A stretch of DNA of 64,000 bases, from the NCBI RefSeq assembly GCF_001307105.1, contig NZ_LGYN01000012.1, positions 62,001 to 126,000 on the forward strand. The letters run 5' to 3'. The stretch is from Bacillus australimaris (GTDB taxonomy: Bacteria; Bacillota; Bacilli; Bacillales; Bacillaceae). The notes under the pieces are model-generated. The model saw only the letters and a list, made by a program, of their open reading frames with translations. It was not told the origin of the DNA and ran no database searches. Each line of letters starts with the position of its first letter. Positions within the stretch are counted from its first letter, which is position 1. Below, piece by piece: positions 27,922-36,648 of the stretch. The position numbers were made by a program, and so were the translations under genes.

Positions 27922-28349
27922 GAAAGATTGATACGAATGATATGCTCTTGCAAGTCACAACAAAAATCACAGCATTCATCATCTTGCTTTTCTCCCTTCA
28001 CCTATTTCTTGCGGGACATAACAATCCTGGCGGGGGATTCATTGGCGGCCTGATGAGTGCTGGGGCTGTCGTCCTTCTGCTTTTAGCCTATGACCTGAAA
28101 ACAGTAAGACGCATTTTACCATTTGACTTTATTTATGTTGCTGGAACTGGTTTGCTCGTTGCGATCCTAACAGGTATGGGATCTTTTCTATTCGGTGCAC
28201 CTTTTCTATCCCATGCATTTGATTATTTTCAATTACCGTTTCTAGGAAAAACAGAACTGGCGACAGCCGTCCTGTTTGATATTGGTGTATATTTGGTTGT
28301 TGTCGGTGTCACCATGACCATTATTCAAACGATTGGAGAGAAGGAATAA
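27918..28349 (+). CDS. mrpB: Mrp antiporter subunit B
   Basis: 143 residues, four membrane segments, MnhB family: LAGHNNPGGGFIGGLMSAGAVV is the conserved family motif. Overlaps mrpA by 4 nt and mrpC by 1 nt. Confidence 0.95.
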   Translation: MRKIDTNDMLLQVTTKITAFIILLFSLHLFLAGHNNPGGGFIGGLMSAGAVVLLLLAYDLKTVRRILPFDFIYVAGTGLLVAILTGMGSFLFGAPFLSHAFDYFQLPFLGKTELATAVLFDIGVYLVVVGVTMTIIQTIGEKE

Positions 28350-28690
28350 TGGAATTTCTAATGTCTATTATCGTCGGAGTTATCTTTATGGCGGCGACCT
28401 ATTTGATGCTGTCAAAAAGCCTTCTGCGGGTCATCGTCGGTACTGCTGTTTTGAGTCACGGCGTCCATTTGCTTCTTTTAACAATGGGCGGCTTAAAAAA
28501 AGGAGCACCTCCCGTTCTAAAAGAGGGGCTCACATCCTATGTAGATCCATTGCCACAAGCATTAATTTTAACAGCCATTGTCATTGCTTTTGGGGTGACA
28601 TCCTTTTTACTTGTCATGGCCTTCCGTGCCTTCCAAGAGCTGCGAACAGATGACATGGATCAAATGAGAGGAAATGATCAGCATGAATAA
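28349..28690 (+). CDS. mrpC: Mrp antiporter subunit C (NuoK-like)
   Basis: 113 residues, three membrane segments, homologous to NuoK of complex I (VIVGTAVLSHGVHLLLLTMGG, DPLPQALILTAIVIAFG). The last two motifs are hallmarks of MnhC. It overlaps the start of mrpD. Confidence 0.95.
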   Translation: MEFLMSIIVGVIFMAATYLMLSKSLLRVIVGTAVLSHGVHLLLLTMGGLKKGAPPVLKEGLTSYVDPLPQALILTAIVIAFGVTSFLLVMAFRAFQELRTDDMDQMRGNDQHE

Positions 28691-30161
28691 TCTCGTGATC
28701 CTGCCTATTTTAATTCCATTACTAGCTGCTACACTATTGATCTTTATGAATAAGAATATCATGCTATCAAGAGTCTTTAGTGTGCTTGCATCTCTTTTAG
28801 CCATTATTTGTAATGCATATTTAGTTCAAACGATTTTCACAAATGGGATACAAACTCTTTATTTGGGCGGCTGGAAAGCACCCTTTGGGATTGCTCTTGT
28901 AGCCGATCAATTTGCCGCACTCCTTGTGCTGACCGCTTCTGTCGTTGGGCTAGTGACAGTTCTCTTCTCCTTTCAAACGATTGGGAAAGAAAGAGAGCGG
29001 CTGTTCTATTATTCCGGCGTGCAGTTCTTGTTGGCTGGCGTGAGCGGAGCCTTTTTAACAGGAGATATTTTCAACCTGTTTGTATTCTTTGAACTGCTGC
29101 TAATGGCGTCTTACATGCTCATTGTGTTAGGCGGATCAAAGCCGCAGCTTCGCGAATCACTCAAATATATTGTGTTTAATATCATCTCATCAGCATTATT
29201 TATTGTCGGGGTCGCCTGTTTATATGCCGTAACGGGCACACTCAATATGGCTGATTTAAGTGTAAAAATAGCTGAATCAGGGCAAACAGGGTTAATCACT
29301 GTCATTTCCATTCTGTTCCTCATTGTATTCGGCTTAAAAGCTGGGGTCTTCCCGCTTTATTTCTGGCTGCCAGGATCGTATCACGCTCCGCCAGCAGCGA
29401 TTTCAGCTCTATTTGGGGCTTTGCTTACAAAGGTCGGCTTATATGCGATAGCCAGAGTTTTCACGTTAATTTTTATACATGATACGGGCTTCACACATAC
29501 ACTCATGGCGTGGCTAGCTGCTCTGACGGTCATATTCGGTGTGATTGGCTCGATCGCCTATTCCGATGTGCAAAAGATCGTGATTTATAACATTGTCACA
29601 GCGGTTGGGGTCATTTTGTTTGGAATTGCAGCGAATACACCAGCCTCCCTTCAAGGAGCCATTTATTATCTCATTCATGACATGGTGATCAAAGGGGCCT
29701 TATTTATGCTGGCAGGTGCACTCTTTGCGTACGCTGGCACTCATCAACTGAAAAAAATGGGCGGGTTGATTCAATCCCAGCCTCTATTAGGTTGGATGTA
29801 TTTCATATCGGCTTTATCATTGGCAGGAATTCCGCCTCTAAGTGGTTTTGTTGGGAAGTTAAAAATTGTGGAAGGTGGATTTTCTGCTGGATACATGACG
29901 TTTTCTATTCTGGTCTTACTGTCCAGTCTGCTTGTCCTCTACTCTATTATGAGAATTTTCATGTCCGCATTTTGGGGTGAGGAACAGGATAAGCGCAGAA
30001 GAAAACCGTCAATTAAAGGAATGGTGTATCCTGGCGTACTGCTTGTTGTCTTATCGCTTGCGATTGGGTTAGGGACAGAGTTCATTGCCCCTTATATCAA
30101 TCAAGCAGCGGAAATGCTCTCAACACCAGAAAAATATATTCAAGCTGTGCTGAAGGAGTAG
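28683..30161 (+). CDS. mrpD: Mrp antiporter subunit D (NuoM/N-like)
   Basis: 492 residues, about fourteen membrane segments, proton-translocating NuoM/NuoN-like module: FFELLLMASYMLIVLGG, LKAGVFPLYFWLPGSYHAPPA, LIHDMVIKGALFMLAG. The frame begins at 28674, but the second ATG at 28683 is ten bases after GAGAGGA while the first is one base after, and matches the B. subtilis start MNNFVILP. Overlaps mrpC by 8 nt. Confidence 0.95.
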   Translation: MNNLVILPILIPLLAATLLIFMNKNIMLSRVFSVLASLLAIICNAYLVQTIFTNGIQTLYLGGWKAPFGIALVADQFAALLVLTASVVGLVTVLFSFQTIGKERERLFYYSGVQFLLAGVSGAFLTGDIFNLFVFFELLLMASYMLIVLGGSKPQLRESLKYIVFNIISSALFIVGVACLYAVTGTLNMADLSVKIAESGQTGLITVISILFLIVFGLKAGVFPLYFWLPGSYHAPPAAISALFGALLTKVGLYAIARVFTLIFIHDTGFTHTLMAWLAALTVIFGVIGSIAYSDVQKIVIYNIVTAVGVILFGIAANTPASLQGAIYYLIHDMVIKGALFMLAGALFAYAGTHQLKKMGGLIQSQPLLGWMYFISALSLAGIPPLSGFVGKLKIVEGGFSAGYMTFSILVLLSSLLVLYSIMRIFMSAFWGEEQDKRRRKPSIKGMVYPGVLLVVLSLAIGLGTEFIAPYINQAAEMLSTPEKYIQAVLKE

Positions 30162-30167
30162 ATGAAC

Positions 30168-30647
30168 ATGGCCTTTCAAATATTACTAAACGCTCTCCTC
30201 GCCTTTACATGGATGTTTATGAATGATACATACAGAGCCGCAGACTTTGTATCAGGCTTTGCCTTAGGGATGGTCGCCATTTTTATGCTGCGGCGATTTT
30301 TCCCGCAGCGTTTTTACGGCTATGCCCTTTATGCGATTTTCAAGCTCATCATCATTTTTATTCGCGAGCTGCTTCTTGCCAATTTAAGTGTATTAAAGAC
30401 CGTATTATCTCCAAAACTCACGATTAAGCCTGGCATTTTCGCCTTTCGTACGGACTTGAAAACAGATTGGGAAATCACCATACTGGCAAACATGATTACA
30501 TTGACACCAGGAACACTCGTCATTGATATTTCTGATGATCGTTCGATTTTATACATTCATGCCATGGATATTGAGGATGCGGAAAAAGCCATTCACGATA
30601 TTCGGGTTTCATTTGAAAAAGCGATTCAGGAGGTGAGCGGTAAGTAA
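30168..30647 (+). CDS. mrpE: Mrp antiporter subunit E
   Basis: 159 residues, MnhE family: two or three N-terminal membrane segments followed by a cytoplasmic region with ANMITLTPGTLVIDISDD. Two ATGs are possible; the one at 30168 is nine bases from AAGGAG, the one at 30162 only three. Overlaps mrpF by 1 nt. Confidence 0.93.
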   Translation: MAFQILLNALLAFTWMFMNDTYRAADFVSGFALGMVAIFMLRRFFPQRFYGYALYAIFKLIIIFIRELLLANLSVLKTVLSPKLTIKPGIFAFRTDLKTDWEITILANMITLTPGTLVIDISDDRSILYIHAMDIEDAEKAIHDIRVSFEKAIQEVSGK

Positions 30648-30928
30648 TGGAACTCATATTGCAAATTTCACTTGGCATTCTTGCGCTGTCTACCTTGCTT
30701 TTTGTTATACGAGTGATCAAAGGTCCCTCTATTCCTGATCGTGTGAGTGCGCTTGATGCAATAGGAATCAATTTAATTGGAATGACAGGCATCGTTTCAA
30801 TTTTACTGAAAACCACTGCGTTCTTTGAAATTATTTTACTGCTCGGCATCCTTGCCTTTATTGGCACTGTCGCTTTTTCAAAATTCCTTGAGAAAGGGGA
30901 AGTGATTGAAAATGATCGTCATCGCTAA
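30647..30928 (+). CDS. mrpF: Mrp antiporter subunit F
   Basis: 93 residues, three membrane segments, MnhF family ([21 protein letters not shown]). Overlaps mrpG by 17 nt. Confidence 0.94.
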   Translation: MELILQISLGILALSTLLFVIRVIKGPSIPDRVSALDAIGINLIGMTGIVSILLKTTAFFEIILLLGILAFIGTVAFSKFLEKGEVIENDRHR

Positions 30929-31286
30929 AGCTATCGTGATTTTCTTTATCCTGCTAGGCGCCATCCTTTGTCTAATCTCAGCCATTGGTGTCCTCCGCCT
31001 GCCAGACGTTTACACACGTATGCATGCTGCATCAAAGGCATCGACCCTTGGCGTTGTCCTGATACTAGTTGGTGTGTTTTTTCATGAGTGGTTTCTTGCA
31101 GGCATTATTTCTGCGAAAATCCTCCTCGGGATTGTCTTTATCTTTTTAACAGCCCCGGTTGGCGCGCACTTGATCGGTAGAGCCGCCTACAATACGGGAG
31201 TTAAGATGGACAAACGAAGTGTCCAAGATGATTATGGCGGTTTCCGTAACTTTGTGATTAAACGAAAAGAAGATTCTTACTTATAA
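30912..31286 (+). CDS. mrpG: Mrp antiporter subunit G
   Basis: 124 residues, three membrane segments, MnhG/PhaG family ([23 protein letters not shown]). The start at ATG 30912 is preferred over the TTG at 30906 on spacing from AGGGGA and gives the B. subtilis length. Last gene of mrpABCDEFG. Confidence 0.94.
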   Translation: MIVIAKAIVIFFILLGAILCLISAIGVLRLPDVYTRMHAASKASTLGVVLILVGVFFHEWFLAGIISAKILLGIVFIFLTAPVGAHLIGRAAYNTGVKMDKRSVQDDYGGFRNFVIKRKEDSYL

Positions 31287-31303
31287 AAAAACTAAGAGAA
31301 CGA

Positions 31304-31338
31304 ATAAAAAAAGCTTCCGCTGCACCGGGAGCTTTTTT
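31304..31338. terminator. Bidirectional terminator mrpG/yuxO
   Basis: AGCTTCC/GGGAGCT stem with one wobble, flanked by an A run and a T run, between convergent mrpG and yuxO. Confidence 0.85.
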
Positions 31339-31726
31339 ATATGCGATCAATGACAGCAAGTGTGCATCTTGATGTACAAATGTGCCGGTCTCGATCATCT
31401 TTGATATCGATTTGAAATACCATTGTACGCCGCCCTACATGTACAGGAACAGCTGTCGCTGTCACCACTCCATCGCGTACAGATTTTAAATGATTGGCAT
31501 TGATTTCAATCCCTGAGCAAACCTGCTTCGTTAAATCTAAATGAGCAGCAGCCCCCATGCTCGCCACTGTTTCTGCTAGAGCTGCAGATGCTCCTCCGTG
31601 CAGCAGTCCAAATGGCTGTTTTGTTCTGTGATCGACTGGCATTGTCGCAACGCATCGTGACTCATTACACTCTACAATCTCAATGCCTAGTGCCTCAAGC
31701 AGTGTATTTGATCCGCTCACATCCAT
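31337..31726 (-). CDS. yuxO: Hotdog-fold thioesterase (PaaI type), ComA2
   Basis: 129 residues, 4HBT/PaaI hotdog fold: PFGLLHGGASAALAETVASMGA contains the HGG-type active site region with the helix-located acidic residue. It likely hydrolyses an aromatic or acyl-CoA thioester. It lies 23 nt after comA on the same strand with no terminator between, so it is the last gene of the com transcript and in B. subtilis is called comA2. Confidence 0.88.
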   Translation of the reverse strand: MDVSGSNTLLEALGIEIVECNESRCVATMPVDHRTKQPFGLLHGGASAALAETVASMGAAAHLDLTKQVCSGIEINANHLKSVRDGVVTATAVPVHVGRRTMVFQIDIKDDRDRHICTSRCTLAVIDRI

Positions 31727-31749
31727 TAAGGCCCTCTCCCTTCACACGT

Positions 31750-32391
31750 TTACAGCACACTTTCAGACTTGGCAATTAACACCGCTTCAGTTCGAGATCC
31801 GACATTCAGCTTATTAAAGATGGACGTCAAACTGTATTCAATCGAGCGTTTGCTCAAATGAAGCACATCGGCAATCTCCTGGTTCGTGTATCCTTTTTCC
31901 ACTTCTCTGAGGATCAAACACTCCCGCTCTGTTAAGAGCTCGTGATCGGTCTGCTGCGCCTGTTCTGGCTTTTCTTGCTGCTGTGAAATTAATTTCTTTA
32001 AATAGGATAGCTGAATGATAACTTCTCCTTGTAATGTGCGGTGTATGTATTCAATAATTTTGTCTTTCGTCTCTGTTTTACTAATGGCACCGTGCAATCC
32101 AGCCCGAATGGCCTCTTCAAAATAGTCATCTACTTCATACCCTGTGTAAATGATAATTTTCACTTGATGGTTGGTTTCTAAAATTTGTTTCGAAATGTCC
32201 ATTCCATTGATATCCCCGAGATTTAAATCCATCAAAATCACATCATAGATGGAAAAGTCATGCGTCTTTAAAAAAGCGGCTTCTGCATCAGGACTTAAAC
32301 AATCAACTGATAGCTGCTGGTCTGATTCTAGTATGCTTTTTGTCCCTTCCATGACAGCCGGATGATCATCAATGACCAATATCTTTTTCAT
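31750..32391 (-). CDS. comA: Competence response regulator
   Basis: 213 residues. Receiver domain with IDDHPAVMEG, phospho-acceptor D55 in VILMDLNLGDING and the lysine in AISKTETKD; NarL/LuxR-type helix-turn-helix in the last 65 residues (LTERECLILREVEKGYTNQEIADVL). Phosphorylated by ComP when ComX accumulates, it activates srfA, degQ and other genes by binding TTGCGG-N4-CCGCAA type sites. AGGGAGGAAGAC precedes the ATG. Confidence 0.95.
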   Translation of the reverse strand: MKKILVIDDHPAVMEGTKSILESDQQLSVDCLSPDAEAAFLKTHDFSIYDVILMDLNLGDINGMDISKQILETNHQVKIIIYTGYEVDDYFEEAIRAGLHGAISKTETKDKIIEYIHRTLQGEVIIQLSYLKKLISQQQEKPEQAQQTDHELLTERECLILREVEKGYTNQEIADVLHLSKRSIEYSLTSIFNKLNVGSRTEAVLIAKSESVL

Positions 32392-32471
32392 GTCTTCCTC
32401 CCTTTAAATCACTCACTTCCATTTTATATAAAAAACTTGGCAGATGCCAAGTCTTAATCCTTAATAAATCG

Positions 32472-34763
32472 TTACAATTCCATTTCAATTTTTACCTTGA
32501 GCCCTTTTTCTGGGGCTGTTTGAATTTGAAGCTTCCCATTCAACGCCTTGACTCGTTCTCTAATTCCCGAAAGCCCCATGCTCATGGTGTGTTGATCAAG
32601 ATGGCTTGCATCAAAACCGACTCCGTCATCCTCGTAGTGAAGGACAACCTGATCTTTTATACAAATCAGCATCACTAACACTTGGGTCGCTTGGGAGTGT
32701 TTCAGCGCATTGGATAACAGCTCCTGAACAATTCGATATATATTCAGCTGGGAGTCAATATCAATGTCCAGCTCTTTATCAAAACGTGTCGTATTCAGCC
32801 TAATGTGAAACGGTGCTTCCTCCTGAATTTGAGAAGTCAGCTTCGATATCGCTTTGACTAAACCTAAATCATACAGCAGCTGCGGCCGAAGTTCATGACA
32901 TGTTTCTCTCGTTGTTTGAATCACCTTAGACATTTGCTCATTCCATGAGATCAGCGAATTTTCAATAGATGTTGGACATTGGTCGTTTTGGAAATTCGTT
33001 AAAAACATCTCTGACTGCCTTTTTAGTGATATCAAATCCTGAAGCACGGAATCATGAAGATCTCTCGCTAAATCGGAGCGCTGCTTTTCTTCCATCGCAA
33101 ACATGACTTTTTTCAGCCAGGCGGGATTCGCTTCACGCTGCTTCAAATCTTCAAGATGCTCCATCAACTCTTCGATTTTAACGACATTTTCCAAACTGAC
33201 ACTTGTGTAAAAGGCCAATGTTTTCAGCCAAGAAATCTCATCACGCGTCAATTTCGATGTCCGTAAACTAGATAAACAGCAAATCACAAAAGAGTGACCA
33301 CCCCGCTCACCAATTTTCATCATAAACCCTTTATCAAGCGCAATGATTTTTCCGACTTCATCTAAAATATCTTGAAATTGATCCACATACTCTTTCCATA
33401 GCTCGCTATCTCCTGTTGACTCATCAATTTCAACAATTTGCCCATCAGCCTTTACCTCAAGTACAAAGGCTTTATTCACAACAAGCACTTCTAAAATGGT
33501 GTATTTCAAATGGTATAACACTTGGTGAAGTGATGACGCCTCACGAATAAGCTGCGTGAATTTAAACACACTGTCCTGGTAATTATGCTTCTCTGAAAAA
33601 CGCTTCAGACGAAAACGAAAATCGATAATTTCTTTAAAGTAGAAGACGGTGAGCATAAGAATATACGTGATAATCGTAAATTTAACTGTATAAAAGTTAG
33701 CACTTGGCTTCTGAATGAAATCAAATATAACGACCACCACTATAGTAGGTGTGATGGCTAAAAGACTGTAATATTTGATTCTCCCCAAGAAGAAATCAAC
33801 ATTATATAATTTATTGGACATAAATTGATAGACTAAGAAAAACGGAATCAATAGAGCAAACGATGCAAGAATATAAGGTGAAATAAAATATTTATGAAAA
33901 AAATAAGGAATAATAAAGAATAGCATAAATGGACTGAATGATGAGATCAGAATAAGTGCAAAGGCACTAAGGACATTTCCGATTTCAGTCCCTTTCAATT
34001 TTCTAGATGCCCTTAATGTGATAATAATCGTAATAAATGCAAGTGCAAAGAATGAAAGTAGGTTAAAAGCAGCAAAAATCATATTTCTAAACAGAATTTC
34101 TAATACAATATTTATAAAAGGAACGGCATACAAAGAAAGAAGTACACGCCAACTAATAATTTCCGTTCCTAATTCCTTTAAATATTGATACATGAAGTGC
34201 ATATACAACGCCGGTACACAAGTCATCGTAGAAATTACGATAAAACCGCTAATATATTCTCCTTTACCAGAGCCACCCGAGCTTACATAGGCTACAGCAA
34301 CAGCTAGCAAAAAGAGAGCAAGAATATATGCAGACTCTTTTTTCCTAGATCTATTGATTTTTAAAATCATAAATATACAAAATAGACAAATCGAATAAAA
34401 AATGATAGGTATTAAATAAATAAACAGATTTTCTTGACTCAATAACCTTACATTCTCGATGACAATTTCATCACCATGTCTATCAACTACTAAACTCTTG
34501 ACATTCGCTAAATAACCTCGTCTTACTTCTTCGGTTGGTTCTTTATTACCGTTCACTTCTAGGATGATATCGCCTTTTCTAACACCAGCATAGTAACTGT
34601 CTGTAAAATCTACAACATCCTCTACTTCAAGTTGTCCGTCACTATTCACAGAAACGACTGCTCCTACAAAAATATTAAAGACATTGATGTAGGAAATATA
34701 AATCACATAAATGAAGCTAAGGATCATTAATATAACAGTTAATTTCGAGTAAAATTTTTGCAT
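32472..34763 (-). CDS. comP: ComX receptor histidine kinase
   Basis: 763 residues. One membrane segment (7-28), an extracytoplasmic PDZ-like stretch (about 35-95, YAGVRKGDIILEVNGNKEPTEEV), then seven to eight membrane segments to about 380, a linker, HisKA_3 with H570 in LARDLHDSVLQDL, and a HATPase_c domain (YRIVQELLSNALKHS, YEDDGVGFD, GMGLSGIRERVKAL-like end). The input half determines the pheromone specificity and is more A/T rich than the kinase half. Starts 13 nt after comX. Confidence 0.94.
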   Translation of the reverse strand: MQKFYSKLTVILMILSFIYVIYISYINVFNIFVGAVVSVNSDGQLEVEDVVDFTDSYYAGVRKGDIILEVNGNKEPTEEVRRGYLANVKSLVVDRHGDEIVIENVRLLSQENLFIYLIPIIFYSICLFCIFMILKINRSRKKESAYILALFLLAVAVAYVSSGGSGKGEYISGFIVISTMTCVPALYMHFMYQYLKELGTEIISWRVLLSLYAVPFINIVLEILFRNMIFAAFNLLSFFALAFITIIITLRASRKLKGTEIGNVLSAFALILISSFSPFMLFFIIPYFFHKYFISPYILASFALLIPFFLVYQFMSNKLYNVDFFLGRIKYYSLLAITPTIVVVVIFDFIQKPSANFYTVKFTIITYILMLTVFYFKEIIDFRFRLKRFSEKHNYQDSVFKFTQLIREASSLHQVLYHLKYTILEVLVVNKAFVLEVKADGQIVEIDESTGDSELWKEYVDQFQDILDEVGKIIALDKGFMMKIGERGGHSFVICCLSSLRTSKLTRDEISWLKTLAFYTSVSLENVVKIEELMEHLEDLKQREANPAWLKKVMFAMEEKQRSDLARDLHDSVLQDLISLKRQSEMFLTNFQNDQCPTSIENSLISWNEQMSKVIQTTRETCHELRPQLLYDLGLVKAISKLTSQIQEEAPFHIRLNTTRFDKELDIDIDSQLNIYRIVQELLSNALKHSQATQVLVMLICIKDQVVLHYEDDGVGFDASHLDQHTMSMGLSGIRERVKALNGKLQIQTAPEKGLKVKIEMEL

Positions 34764-34776
34764 AGACCCTCTTTAC

Positions 34777-34950
34777 TCACCCAGCATCTCTCCATTTTTT
34801 TGATCTAATGGTGTCTTCTTTTTGAAAACCTTCAACAATAATGCTTGCAGTCACTTGATCAACGTGAAGTAACGATGCATTTCCATTAGCAACTTGCTTT
34901 AATGCCGAGGGATTCTCCACTAGATAACTAACCAATTTTTGAATGTTCAT
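34777..34950 (-). CDS. comX: Competence pheromone precursor
   Basis: 57-residue precursor. The conserved leader MNIQKLVSYLVENPSAL is followed by a variable tail ending KEDTIRSKKWRDAG. The single tryptophan, five from the end, is the residue expected to be isoprenylated by ComQ, and the released peptide should be about 8-12 residues long. Start ATG 34950 has GGAG nine bases upstream; in-frame TTG 34965 and ATG 34959 are less well placed. The start lies inside the end of comQ (23-nt overlap), so pheromone synthesis is coupled to that of its modifying enzyme. Confidence 0.9.
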   Translation of the reverse strand: MNIQKLVSYLVENPSALKQVANGNASLLHVDQVTASIIVEGFQKEDTIRSKKWRDAG

Positions 34951-35851
34951 CTTCTCCATCTCCAATTAAAAAGAGTATCAGCTTTTCCTTTTTAGAAGCC
35001 TCTAAATGCAGTATTCTAAATGCTTCTTTAAACTTATTTCTGAGAAGGTTTCTCATAATAAATACGTATTGTTGAACACCAGATTCTTTTAATTTATCCT
35101 TTAATTCTTCAGAACCGACGCTTTTATTCTCTGTTTGAAAATAACTGAGCAAGTCTGAACTGGATCGATTAAATTCATTTTTTAAATATACTAGCGGTAA
35201 TGTTTGCATTCTTTTAAAATCAATATTCTCTTTATTGAAAAGACCTACATAGTCATTTTCAAGCTGCTCTGCCATTCCTAGATAATAAGCATACTCTTCA
35301 ACATTCTTTTCAAAAGAACCTGTTGCCAAAACAACTCCTAACACACAGGGTAATACAAACAGTGATCCTGCCTTTAACTTCATGATATTTAAACAATCCT
35401 GCTCATTATCTGGCTCCAGTGTCATATCCAAATGCTGTCCTTGCATTGACTGAATAGAATAGGAATATACACTGTTTAAAAGCTCCGTTGCATGATCAAG
35501 CTTCGAAAAGACTTCAAAACTCAATGCAAAAAGAACATTTGCCGCATTAATCGCAATACCGCTCTGACACTTCATCCAAGGATACGAATCTTTGTCCTGA
35601 TCTTCAATATCATCTAATATATCGGCTGATAAGATGAGAAGTTCAATCCCTGCTGCCAGTTTTGTAATTGCTTGCTTGTCTTGTCCGCCAAATGCCTTAT
35701 AGTGCTGGTAAGCCAATTGTCCAAAAGGAAATTCATTCTTTATATCTGTAAATTCATGAAGCAGCTTCTGTAAATCATTCTGTCTGACTGCATGTTGAAT
35801 AAAATCAGACATATTCTGCTTGATTTTTGTATTCTCTAGATAGTTTAGCAT
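34928..35851 (-). CDS. comQ: ComX isoprenyl transferase
   Basis: 307 residues, isoprenyl-diphosphate-synthase-like fold. The aspartate-rich motif is LSADILDDIEDQDKD and a second region is LENDYVGLFNKENIDF. It transfers geranyl or farnesyl to the ComX tryptophan and is needed for processing. Its A/T content is high, as usual for this variable locus. The ATG at 35851 is preceded by a GAGGG about 12 nt upstream, a loose spacing. Confidence 0.92.
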   Translation of the reverse strand: MLNYLENTKIKQNMSDFIQHAVRQNDLQKLLHEFTDIKNEFPFGQLAYQHYKAFGGQDKQAITKLAAGIELLILSADILDDIEDQDKDSYPWMKCQSGIAINAANVLFALSFEVFSKLDHATELLNSVYSYSIQSMQGQHLDMTLEPDNEQDCLNIMKLKAGSLFVLPCVLGVVLATGSFEKNVEEYAYYLGMAEQLENDYVGLFNKENIDFKRMQTLPLVYLKNEFNRSSSDLLSYFQTENKSVGSEELKDKLKESGVQQYVFIMRNLLRNKFKEAFRILHLEASKKEKLILFLIGDGEDEHSKIG

Positions 35852-35933
35852 ACTCGTTCTTGTCCCTCACCCTTTCGTCTTTTATTTTACTAAAAAGACA
35901 TGAGCAAATGTCTGCTGACATCACTATTTAACA

Positions 35934-35939
35934 ATTATA
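35934..35939 (-). promoter_or_regulatory. Possible -10 of comQXPA
   Basis: A perfect TATAAT on the minus strand about 83 nt upstream of comQ, in an A/T-rich tract that offers overlapping alternatives. No convincing -35. Confidence 0.3.
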
Positions 35940-35972
35940 TAATAATATATCCTTTTTTTGTATGTATTTGGA

Positions 35973-36004
35973 TAAAAAAAAGACTTGATGATTATCAAGT
36001 CTTT
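35973..36004 (-). terminator. Intrinsic terminator of degQ
   Basis: Perfect 11-bp stem AAAGACTTGAT/ATCAAGTCTTT with a 4-nt loop and, on the minus strand, eight T. It overlaps the degQ stop codon. Confidence 0.93.
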
Positions 36005-36143
36005 AAGAAATTTTCACATATTCATATTTGTCGTATTGATCAATGCTTTTGTTAATGTTATGAAGAGAAGCCGTTGTTTCTCTAATTTCGTTTTCAAGTT
36101 TCCATAATAATTGTTTAAGTTCTTCGATTTCATACTTTTCCAT
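36003..36143 (-). CDS. degQ: Degradative-enzyme regulator DegQ
   Basis: 46 residues, MEKYEIEELKQLLWKLENEI then RETTASLHNINKSIDQYDKY; clearly DegQ by length and sequence. In B. subtilis it stimulates phosphotransfer from DegS to DegU and so raises exoenzyme, poly-glutamate and antibiotic production. The frame is open to 36251, but the ATG at 36143 with AAGGAGAG upstream gives the exact family length. Activated by ComA through the site at 36273-36288. Confidence 0.94.
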   Translation of the reverse strand: MEKYEIEELKQLLWKLENEIRETTASLHNINKSIDQYDKYEYVKIS

Positions 36144-36272
36144 CGATTCCACTCTCCTTTTTTGGAAGATCAATGTATTTGTGTATGGTGATTGGGTCAT
36201 AAGTATTTGATCTGTTACTAACAGTGTAAATGTAATTGAGTATTTTTTCACCGAAAAGTATGCACAAAATGT

Positions 36273-36288
36273 GTGCGTGATACCGCAA
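36273..36288 (-). promoter_or_regulatory. ComA box of degQ
   Basis: On the minus strand TTGCGG-TATC-ACGCAC: the first half-site is perfect and the second matches 4 of 6 against TTGCGG-N4-CCGCAA. A further half-site-like TTTTCGGTG follows at 36250-36258. About 130 nt upstream of the degQ start codon. Confidence 0.75.
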
Positions 36289-36482
36289 AATTCAATAGGT
36301 CTTTTTTCATCATTTTCTGACTTTTCAAATCATACTTTTATCTCAATTTCAAAGGAATTGCGTCATTTTCGCGACAGGAATAGGCATCATTCGTCACACT
36401 TCTCTCCATATAGAACATACGATCCCCTCTATATCTTCGGTTTGGCAAGTCATAGGTCAGACGACAGAGTCTATTGTGGACA

Positions 36483-36521
36483 CCGCAATTTTTTGACGAC
36501 ATTCACCGAAATTGACCGCAA
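36483..36521 (-). promoter_or_regulatory. Second cluster of ComA-like half-sites
   Basis: Two more perfect TTGCGG words on the minus strand (plus 36483-36488 and 36516-36521) with TTTCGGTG between them and a TTGCGG-TGT-CCACAA imperfect dyad of 3-nt spacing. It lies 340-380 nt from degQ and 130 nt from yuzC. The rest of this 505-nt gap (36144-36648) shows no gene. Confidence 0.45.
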
Positions 36522-36648
36522 AAGTACCTATTTTTATGTTGGAATTACAAAGATAGAAAGATCATTTTGATTCTTTATTCTGATTTTCTACATACATTTA
36601 GAACAGATATCCGTCCAATTTCACGTCAATGAGAGAAGAGGTGACCAC

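Noticed and set aside
36271-36570. Plus-strand 99-codon ORF opposite the degQ upstream region
   Set aside because: No ribosome site, composition unlike coding sequence, and it covers the ComA-like sites; judged chance.
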